The position numbers were made by a program, and so were the translations under genes. The notes beneath the pieces were generated by a model. That model searched no databases. It saw only the letters and a program-made list of their open reading frames with translations, and was not told where the DNA came from. A DNA stretch of 6,647 nucleotides, from positions 1 through 6,647 of the forward strand of contig CALABN010000044.1 in assembly GCA_937885735.1 (NCBI GenBank). Reading direction: 5' to 3'. How positions within the stretch are numbered: the stretch's first letter is position 1; each line of letters starts with the position of its first letter. This DNA is from an uncultured Bacteroidota bacterium (lineage in GTDB: Bacteria; Bacteroidota; Bacteroidia; Bacteroidales; SZUA-534). Below are positions 1 through 4,362 of the stretch, in pieces.

Positions 1-269
1 CAGTTCAGATCATATTCTATCGCCCCTTTCGACGGGTAACAGAACATCGAGCAGATTGCTCCGATAACGGCACAGTACAGTCCGATGTCATCATTGATCA
101 GATAATACAGCACCAGTCCATACCCAACAACAATAAAAAACGCAGACAGACGCAAACAGGAACATATCACATATATTTTCAGACGCTCTTCGAACGGTTT
201 GTCTCCAATCCTGTCCATCATTTTCTTGAATCCTCCGAGCGCCAGAGGAATCATTGCCAGAGCCGACAT
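1..269 (-). CDS. Partial small integral membrane protein, unrecognised
   Basis: The minus strand is open from 350 down to the left edge and reads as a convincing membrane protein. From the ATG at 269 it begins MSALAMIPLALGGFKKMMDR. A soluble stretch with GDKPFEERLK follows, then a long hydrophobic segment (roughly residues 36-60, containing FFIVVGYGLVLYYL), then a second one (DIGLYCAVIGAICSMFCYP), and it leaves the window within SKGAIEYDLN. The C-terminal end is therefore missing from the window. The first hydrophobic stretch is short for a membrane helix, and the frame upstream of about 256 is antisense to recognisable thioesterase sequence, so the true N-terminus is probably lost too. ATG codons at 269 and 254 are the possible starts; neither has a clear ribosome binding site or promoter. 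I do not recognise the family and assign no function. Hydrophobicity and codon pattern support real coding sequence, but the ends are uncertain. Confidence 0.5.
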   Translation of the reverse strand, partial: MSALAMIPLALGGFKKMMDRIGDKPFEERLKIYVICSCLRLSAFFIVVGYGLVLYYLINDDIGLYCAVIGAICSMFCYPSKGAIEYDLN

Positions 270-468
270 CAGATACAAGCGCCCGCTACGTAGTTGCGAT
301 GAGTTTGTGGTTTCGTGCACCGCCGAACGCGACGGCTTCAAGATAATGTTTCACCAGAAAATATTGCTTTTGCCAAACCGCGAATTGTGCGCCGACGCCA
401 CTTTCACCGCCACAGTCCTCGACAACGGCAAACTTTCGCGAGCACCCGAACTTGACAAATACCTATAA
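199..468 (+). CDS. C-terminal fragment of a hotdog-fold (YbgC-like) acyl-CoA thioesterase, 5'-truncated
   Basis: From about 256 onward the frame reads ARADIRYKRPLRSCDEF and continues to APELDKYL. This resembles the second half of 4-hydroxybenzoyl-CoA-type thioesterases, in which a strand with R-Y-x-x-P-L-R-x-x-D-E-F is followed by the remaining beta strands and a closing R-x-P-E-L. Such enzymes are about 130-145 residues long and hydrolyse acyl-CoA or acyl-ACP thioesters in the cytosol. Here only about 70 residues match. The N-terminal half, which carries the catalytic Asp and the hotdog helix, is absent. The residues encoded upstream of 256, from the TTG at 199, look unrelated and are antisense to a membrane-protein frame. 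The stop codon overlaps the ATG of the next gene (TAATG), so the fragment is the natural upstream member of the TatD-tcdA run. Its substrate cannot be inferred. It is most likely a broken or mis-joined gene rather than a functional short protein. Confidence 0.6.
   Translation: MSPILSIIFLNPPSARGIIARADIRYKRPLRSCDEFVVSCTAERDGFKIMFHQKILLLPNRELCADATFTATVLDNGKLSRAPELDKYL
240..270. other. Probable rearrangement or assembly junction
   Basis: Two unrelated coding signals meet head-on here. Plus-strand thioesterase similarity begins abruptly near 256, in mid-protein. The minus-strand membrane protein is convincing only to the left of about 256-269. Both appear to lose their N-terminal parts at the same point. 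The 7-mer GCCAGAG occurs twice, at 241-247 and 256-262, and could be the microhomology at the join. The sequence alone cannot distinguish a genuine inversion or insertion from a chimeric contig. Confidence 0.5.
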
Positions 469-1133
469 TGACAGCACCTTTTGTCAACATTCACACGCAC
501 AAAGCGCAAGGCACTGGCATCGAACTTGTCAATTGCGACATTGCCGACTCCTCCCCGACTGAAATATTTGCTTCAGCAGGTCTGCATCCGTGGAATATAG
601 AAAAATGCAATCCTTTGCAGATGCTTGAAAAACTCGACAAATGGTGCGATGAAAAACTGATTTGCGCCATCGGCGAAATTGGCATCGACCGTTGCATCAA
701 GACCGACATTGACACGCAAAAAGAAATATTCGCCAAACAACTGGCAATGGCCGAAATGCACAACCTGCCCGCAGTGATTCATTGCGTCAAGGCATTTTCC
801 GACATTATCCAGATTATTAAAGAAAAAAAGGTGACTATTCCGCTAATATTCCATTCGTTCAACGGGAACGCCACCATCATCAAGCAACTTGAACAGTCAA
901 ACTGTTTCTACTCATTCGGCAAGCAATTGATTGACAATAGGAAAATCCAGTCATTGCTGACTCTGGCGCCAATGTCACGACTCTTTTTTGAAACCGATAT
1001 TGCCGACATTTCAATTTGCAACATTTATAACTTTGCAAGCGAAAGTTTGAATATCGGCATAGACGAACTCAAGCAAACTACATTCGATAACCTCATCAAT
1101 ATATTTGGCGACAAATGGACAACAGTTGGTTAG
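468..1133 (+). CDS. TatD-family metal-dependent hydrolase (short Bacteroidota form)
   Basis: This is a predicted cytosolic TIM-barrel hydrolase of 221 residues. TatD-family enzymes are metal-dependent DNases, and E. coli TatD is also a 3'-5' exonuclease. The metal-site motifs are present in family order: NIHTHK (H9, H11), GLHPW at 39-43, AIGEIGID (E70), PAVIHC (H105), IFHSFNG (H129) and FFETD (D177). It is shorter than the usual 255-265 residues. The ETD motif is followed by IADI instead of the common APYL, so the end of the active site is divergent and the protein is better named by family than as tatD. The ATG overlaps the thioesterase stop by one base (TAATG), which suggests coupled translation, and its 3' end overlaps tcdA by 19 bases. 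No Shine-Dalgarno sequence is apparent, as is usual in this phylum. The real substrate is unknown. Confidence 0.85.
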   Translation: MTAPFVNIHTHKAQGTGIELVNCDIADSSPTEIFASAGLHPWNIEKCNPLQMLEKLDKWCDEKLICAIGEIGIDRCIKTDIDTQKEIFAKQLAMAEMHNLPAVIHCVKAFSDIIQIIKEKKVTIPLIFHSFNGNATIIKQLEQSNCFYSFGKQLIDNRKIQSLLTLAPMSRLFFETDIADISICNIYNFASESLNIGIDELKQTTFDNLINIFGDKWTTVG

Positions 1134-1837
1134 AACGCACGGCACTCTTGTTCGGAAACGATAAAATCGGAAAACTGAACAGCAAGCACGTACTTGTTGT
1201 TGGATTGGGCGGGGTTGGCGCCTACTCTGCCGAAATGATTGCCCGCGCTGGCGTCGGGCAAATGACAATTGTTGACGGCGACGTTGTCAACAAGACAAAC
1301 ATAAACCGCCAACTGCTGGCACTGCACAGCCAAATAGGCAAGCCCAAAGCCGACATTATGGCTCAACGCCTTCGCGACATTAATCCAGACATCAAACTTA
1401 CCGTGATAAACGAGTTCATAAAAGATGAACGTATGCGCGAGATTCTTGAAAACAAATACGATTACGTGGTCGATGCCATTGACACCATATCGCCGAAAGT
1501 TTTCCTGATTTGCCACTGCGTCGAATTTGGGCACAAAATCATCAGTTGTATGGGTGCTGGCGGCCGTGTCGACCCAACAAAGTTACAGATTGCCGACATC
1601 AGCAAGACATATAACTGCAAACTGGCAAAGTCAATCCGCAAACGCTTGCACCGCAAGGGAATAGACAAAGGCGTCAACGTGGTTTTCTCTACCGAACTGG
1701 TCGAAAAAACATCTGTGATTGAAGTCGATGACGAGGAAAACAAAAAATCAACAGTCGGCACAATATCCTATATACCAGCACTTTTTGGAATATATTGTGC
1801 ATCAAAAGTGATTCGCGACTTGATAGACGAAGTGTAA
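1115..1837 (+). CDS. tcdA: tRNA threonylcarbamoyladenosine dehydratase (TcdA/CsdL, E1-like ThiF/HesA fold)
   Basis: TcdA uses ATP to dehydrate N6-threonylcarbamoyladenosine at position 37 of ANN-decoding tRNAs, giving the cyclic ct6A form, in the cytosol. The 240-residue protein shows the E1-like adenylation fold. The nucleotide-binding loop is VVGLGGVGAYSAE (G30, G32, G33, G35), followed by the acidic pair in IVDGDVV (D54, D56), NINRQ at 62-66 with the conserved Arg, GKPKA around 76-79 and DAID at 120-123. TcdA-specific stretches follow: AKSIRKRLHR, VVFSTE at 189-194, and TVGTISYIPALFG. These distinguish it from ThiF and MoeB, and I see no zinc-binding CxxC pair of the MoeB type. E. coli TcdA is about 268 residues; the extra C-terminal tail is absent here. 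The ATG lies inside the end of the TatD-family gene. Its stop codon directly abuts that of rlmN on the other strand. Confidence 0.9.
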   Translation: MDNSWLERTALLFGNDKIGKLNSKHVLVVGLGGVGAYSAEMIARAGVGQMTIVDGDVVNKTNINRQLLALHSQIGKPKADIMAQRLRDINPDIKLTVINEFIKDERMREILENKYDYVVDAIDTISPKVFLICHCVEFGHKIISCMGAGGRVDPTKLQIADISKTYNCKLAKSIRKRLHRKGIDKGVNVVFSTELVEKTSVIEVDDEENKKSTVGTISYIPALFGIYCASKVIRDLIDEV

Positions 1838-2863
1838 CTAACGTTTGCGCTCAACAAGTTCCTTTGTCGACAACAGTCCGCAAGCGGCCTGTATGTCTTC
1901 GCCTCTCGATGCCCTGACTGTTGTCAAGACACCACGCGCGTTTAGCGCATCCTTGAAATCCTGAATGGTCTGCTCGTCGCTACCCTGAAACGGACTGTCG
2001 GGTATAGAATGAAACCTGATGAGATTGACTCTGCAATCGACGCCCTTCAACAATTTCACCAACTCCGACACGTGACGTGGCGTGTCGTTGATGCCTGCAA
2101 ACATTATATACTCAAACGACACACGGCGTTGCAACCCAAAATCGTGTTTGCGGATAACGTCAAGCACTTCGGTAATGGAATACTTGTTTTGGACGGGCAT
2201 AAACTCACGACGCTGTTCAGGTATAGGATTATGCAGGCTGACAGCCAAATGACACTTGCTCTTTTCAAGGAATTCCTTCATACCAGGAATAATGCCAACC
2301 GTGGAAACCGTAATGCGTTTAGGGCTCATAGCGTATCCCCAATCGGAAGTAAGAATATCAAGTGTCTTCAGCACCTCGTCCAGGTTGTCGAACGGTTCGC
2401 CCATTCCCATAAACACAATGTTGGTTATCTTGCTGAATTCCTCAATGCTACGCAGTTGGTTGAGAATTTCGGTAGATTTAAGGCACGCCTGAAATCCTTG
2501 CTTGCCCGTCATACAGAACTTGCAACCCATTTTACATCCAACCTGCGACGAGACGCAAACCGTAACACGGTCTTCGTCAGGAATCATCGCGGTTTCAATG
2601 AAATTCGATTCGCCAACGGCAAACAGATACTTGCGTGTACCGTCAACGCTTTGTTGCATCTTGATAGGTGCGTTCAATCCGAACTCATATTTTTCCTGAA
2701 GTTTCTGCCTTGCAACCTTCGAAAGATTTGAAAAATCGTCAATGGAAACAACCTCTTTCTTGTAGAGCCAGTCAGCTATTTGTTTAGCCGTAAATCCAGG
2801 CAATTGCAATTCCTTGACAATCAATTTCAATTCATCCAGAGTCTTACCCAAAAGAGGTTCCAT
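1838..2863 (-). CDS. rlmN: Dual-specificity 23S rRNA/tRNA (adenine-C2)-methyltransferase RlmN, radical SAM
   Basis: RlmN makes 2-methyladenosine at A2503 of 23S rRNA, in the peptidyl-transferase region, and at A37 of some tRNAs. It uses a 4Fe-4S cluster, S-adenosylmethionine and a methylated cysteine intermediate. The 341-residue product is full length. Residues 1-90 form the N-terminal accessory domain. The radical SAM core carries the cluster cysteines C110, C114 and C117 in VGCKMGCKFCMTG, seven residues after the conserved C103 of CVSSQVGC, matching E. coli spacing (118/125/129/132). GMGEP at 153-157 is the SAM-binding loop, and HNP follows in the barrel. C328 in GEDIQAACGLL is the methyl-carrying cysteine. 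The ACGLL and VGC contexts fit RlmN; the RNA-resistance relative Cfr is less likely given the housekeeping setting. The ATG at 2863 is the natural start, just downstream of a TATATTTG element. It is convergent with tcdA. Confidence 0.95.
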   Translation of the reverse strand: MEPLLGKTLDELKLIVKELQLPGFTAKQIADWLYKKEVVSIDDFSNLSKVARQKLQEKYEFGLNAPIKMQQSVDGTRKYLFAVGESNFIETAMIPDEDRVTVCVSSQVGCKMGCKFCMTGKQGFQACLKSTEILNQLRSIEEFSKITNIVFMGMGEPFDNLDEVLKTLDILTSDWGYAMSPKRITVSTVGIIPGMKEFLEKSKCHLAVSLHNPIPEQRREFMPVQNKYSITEVLDVIRKHDFGLQRRVSFEYIMFAGINDTPRHVSELVKLLKGVDCRVNLIRFHSIPDSPFQGSDEQTIQDFKDALNARGVLTTVRASRGEDIQAACGLLSTKELVERKR

Positions 2864-2878
2864 TTTTTATTAAAATTA

Positions 2879-2911
2879 TTGCACAAATATAGCAATATCG
2901 GGCAACCTTTG
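2879..2911 (+). promoter_or_regulatory. Tentative promoter for the coiled-coil lipoprotein gene
   Basis: On the plus strand a TTG at 2879-2881 is followed after 22 bases by AACCTTTG at 2904-2911. The latter differs from TAnnTTTG only in its first base. A start near 2918 would give a leader of about 75 bases that contains the inverted repeat at 2921-2949. The spacing is slightly long and the octamer imperfect. It would overlap the rlmN promoter on the opposite strand, so the divergent genes may share this short control region. Confidence 0.25.
2884..2891 (-). promoter_or_regulatory. Candidate -7 promoter element of rlmN (TATATTTG)
   Basis: On the minus strand this octamer matches the Bacteroidota housekeeping -7 consensus TAnnTTTG exactly. 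It lies 20 bases upstream of the rlmN ATG, so transcription would start near 2877 and give a very short leader of about 14 bases. No good TTG is seen at the usual upstream distance, so the -33 half is weak. Assignment rests on the consensus and position only. Confidence 0.5.
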
Positions 2912-2920
2912 CCGTTAATA

Positions 2921-2949
2921 CATTGCGTATGGAAACAGAGTACGCAATG
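2921..2949. repeat. Perfect 9-bp inverted repeat in the rlmN/lipoprotein divergent spacer
   Basis: CATTGCGTA at 2921-2929 is the exact reverse complement of TACGCAATG at 2941-2949, separated by 11 bases (TGGAAACAGAG). The arm-centre spacing of 20 bases is close to two helical turns, as expected for a dimeric repressor operator. It could instead form a leader hairpin in the lipoprotein mRNA, about 44 bases before its start codon. There is no U-tract, so a terminator is unlikely. Confidence 0.55.
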
Positions 2950-2993
2950 CAACTAAAAACATCTTATTAATCAACTGATTTAAAAGCATTAAA

Positions 2994-3872
2994 ATGAAAA
3001 AGGCTATTTTATTTTTTACTGCAGGACTTTGCCTGTCAATGTTCACACAATGTACACAAGGTCCGTCAAAGCAAGAACTCCTTGTCCAGAACGACAGTCT
3101 TCAACGAGTTGTAATACAGAGAGATTCTGCCATTTATAGCGTTATGAACGCATTAACAAGCATTGAAGACAACCTTCTGGCAATAAAGGAACGCGAAAAC
3201 ATAATCGCAATGACCATCGCAAGCAACGAAGATGAACAATCCCGCGAAGAGAAAATCAACAGCGACATACAGATGATATATGACAAGTTGCTCAAAAACC
3301 GTGAGCAATTAGCGGACCTTCAAGCAAAACTGAAACAGGCAAACCTGAAAAACAAGGATTTGCAAAAGATGATTTCATCTTTGGAATCAAAAATTCAGGA
3401 AAAAGACGCCGAAATTCTTCGACTGACTCAAGAACTTGAGAATTCAAACCTACAAATTGAAGGGCTTAACAATCTGGTTACAAGCCTCAACTATTCAATC
3501 GATTCCCTGCAATATGAAAATGAATTGCAAAGCGCAACCATCGAAGGCCAGGACGAGGCACTGAACACTGCATATTACATTATAGGTTCGGAAAAGGAAC
3601 TCAAGGATTTGGGTGTACTCGACAAACGTGGAAAATTTGCAGTTGGTAGCAAAAAGGCTTCTAAAGATTTCGGCGAAGACGCATTCACCCGCATCGACAT
3701 TCGCGAAACAACAAAATTCGACTTAAATGGTGCAAAGAAAGTAAAGATTGCAACAGCTCATCCTCTCGACTCATACACGCTTTACGGCGAAAAGCCAGTG
3801 GACAGCCTCGTAGTTGACAACTTCTACAAATTCTGGAACAGTTCCAAATATCTGGTTATTGTAGTTCAATAA
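2994..3872 (+). CDS. Coiled-coil lipoprotein, resembling Bacteroidota proteins auto-named Cbp1-family
   Basis: The 292-residue product starts with a signal sequence, MKKAILFFTAGLCLSMFTQC. C20 is the likely lipidated cysteine, although FTQC is a loose lipobox. It is followed directly by a polar tail (TQGPSKQ), consistent with anchoring in the inner or outer membrane facing the periplasm or surface. Residues 25-190 are a long, charged, Leu-rich coiled coil with repeated QNDSL-, LQAKLKQ- and IQEKDAEILRL-like heptads. The C-terminal part, about 191-292, is a conserved-looking module: NTAYYIIGSEKELKDLGVL, then FTRIDIR, and a closing FWNSSKYLVIVVQ. I recall this architecture from many Bacteroides proteins that automatic pipelines call Cbp1-family collagen-binding adhesins. 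That name is not evidence of collagen binding, and a structural envelope role is equally possible. The gene stands alone: divergent from rlmN, convergent with the DUF3467 gene, and followed by a strong hairpin. Confidence 0.8.
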   Translation: MKKAILFFTAGLCLSMFTQCTQGPSKQELLVQNDSLQRVVIQRDSAIYSVMNALTSIEDNLLAIKERENIIAMTIASNEDEQSREEKINSDIQMIYDKLLKNREQLADLQAKLKQANLKNKDLQKMISSLESKIQEKDAEILRLTQELENSNLQIEGLNNLVTSLNYSIDSLQYENELQSATIEGQDEALNTAYYIIGSEKELKDLGVLDKRGKFAVGSKKASKDFGEDAFTRIDIRETTKFDLNGAKKVKIATAHPLDSYTLYGEKPVDSLVVDNFYKFWNSSKYLVIVVQ

Positions 3873-3889
3873 ATTGACCCACTATAAAT

Positions 3890-3928
3890 CAACAAAGGTT
3901 GCATTCACAAAGACTGCAACCTTTGTTG
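3890..3928. terminator. Bidirectional hairpin between the lipoprotein and DUF3467 genes
   Basis: CAACAAAGGTTGCA at 3890-3903 pairs perfectly with 3915-3928, giving a 14-bp stem and an 11-base loop. It starts 17 bases after the lipoprotein stop and ends 20 bases from the DUF3467 stop on the other strand, so it can serve both convergent genes. The flanking U-tract is poor on both strands (TATATGG on plus, ATTTATAG on minus). It may act as an imperfect intrinsic terminator or as a 3'-end stabilising stem. Confidence 0.75.
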
Positions 3929-3948
3929 TATATGGCTGTGTGAAAATA

Positions 3949-4266
3949 TCAAGCTTTAGCGGTAGGTGTACCGAAATTCATAGGGAAGCCACCAGTAGGC
4001 CCTTCTGCGTGACGTATACTGCCGAATGTAGCCTCGTATTTTGCCACATTATCCTGTAAAGCCATAAGCAAACGCTTTGCGTGCTCTGGCGTAAGAATGA
4101 TTCTAGACTTGACACCCGCCTTTGGCATTCCTGGCATAACACGTACAAAATCCAGAATGAACTCTGAACTTGAATGTGTGATGATAGCCAAATTTGAATA
4201 TATGCCTTGAGCCACCTCATCGGTAAGTTCAATATTGATTTGCTTGTTTTGTTGTTGTTCTTCCAT
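3949..4266 (-). CDS. DUF3467 domain protein downstream of rpoC
   Basis: This small cytosolic protein of 105 residues matches the DUF3467 pattern. A polar start (MEEQQQNKQINIEL) leads into TDEVAQGIYSNLAIITHSSS, then EFILDFVRVMPG, then the conserved VKSRIILTPEHAKRLLMAL at about 52-70, and KYEATFG. The C-terminal tail after residue 83 is rich in Gly and Pro and probably disordered. There is no signal peptide or membrane segment. Its molecular function is unknown to me. It sits immediately after rpoC on the same strand, an arrangement I remember as usual in Bacteroidota, which hints at co-regulation with RNA polymerase but proves nothing. A terminator and a TATTTTTG element lie between rpoC and this gene, so it probably has its own transcript. 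The ATG at 4266 gives the expected family length. Confidence 0.85.
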   Translation of the reverse strand: MEEQQQNKQINIELTDEVAQGIYSNLAIITHSSSEFILDFVRVMPGMPKAGVKSRIILTPEHAKRLLMALQDNVAKYEATFGSIRHAEGPTGGFPMNFGTPTAKA

Positions 4267-4288
4267 AATACTGCATTTTTTTATTTCT

Positions 4289-4296
4289 CAAAAATA
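4289..4296 (-). promoter_or_regulatory. Candidate -7 promoter element of the DUF3467 gene (TATTTTTG)
   Basis: Read on the minus strand, the octamer fits TAnnTTTG and lies 22 bases upstream of the ATG at 4266, implying a leader of under 20 bases. No TTG is present at the usual -33 distance; that region is occupied by the base of the rpoC terminator stem. The surroundings are very AT-rich, so a chance match is possible. Confidence 0.4.
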
Positions 4297-4309
4297 CTCA
4301 TTTCGATAA

Positions 4310-4347
4310 AAAAAATAAAGGTTGCCTTTCAGCAACCTTTATTTTTT
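4310..4347 (-). terminator. Intrinsic terminator of rpoC, symmetric and possibly bidirectional
   Basis: A perfect 16-bp stem pairs 4310-4325 with 4332-4347 around the six-base loop CTTTCA. The GC-rich top (GGTTGC/GCAACC) sits on an A/T base. On the minus strand the stem ends in a run of U residues, the classic intrinsic terminator form, 15 bases after the rpoC stop codon. The plus strand also ends the stem in six T residues, so it could stop plus-strand read-through. Its core matches the hairpin at 3890-3928. Confidence 0.85.
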
Positions 4348-4362
4348 GAATATGTAGTTGAA

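Larger units (their letters stand above)
2902..4340. repeat. Dispersed intergenic 9-mer GCAACCTTT / AAAGGTTGC
   Basis: The plus-strand 9-mer GCAACCTTT occurs at 2902-2910, 3916-3924 and 4332-4340. Its complement AAAGGTTGC occurs at 3894-3902 and 4317-4325, forming the two terminator stems. The first copy sits in a small 5-bp hairpin (GGCAA/TTGCC, 2901-2913) in the divergent spacer. I noticed no copy inside a gene. The entry marks the span of separate copies, not one continuous repeat. Confidence 0.5.

Noticed and set aside
1130..1534. 134-codon minus-strand open frame across tcdA
   Set aside because: It lies entirely antisense to the well-supported tcdA gene and shows no motif.
2009..2731. 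240-codon plus-strand open frame antisense to rlmN
   Set aside because: rlmN on the minus strand has all family motifs. The plus-strand translation has no recognisable domain and is a shadow of its codon pattern.
1838..2863. Cfr-type antibiotic-resistance methyltransferase instead of RlmN
   Set aside because: Cfr and RlmN share motifs, but the full-length N-terminal domain, the typical RlmN motifs and the lack of any mobile or resistance context favour the housekeeping enzyme.
3874..4059. 61-codon plus-strand frame starting just after the lipoprotein stop
   Set aside because: It runs through the terminator hairpin and then antisense to the DUF3467 gene, with no coding signal.
3978..4232. 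84-codon minus-strand frame overlapping the DUF3467 gene
   Set aside because: It is an alternative frame inside a gene whose DUF3467 signature is clear; its Trp- and Cys-rich translation does not look like a real protein.
3890..4347. Two inverted repeats as ends of a miniature mobile element around the DUF3467 gene
   Set aside because: Each is a self-contained hairpin placed just after a stop codon, with no target-site duplication noticed. Terminator function explains both, and DUF3467 is a conserved neighbour of rpoC.
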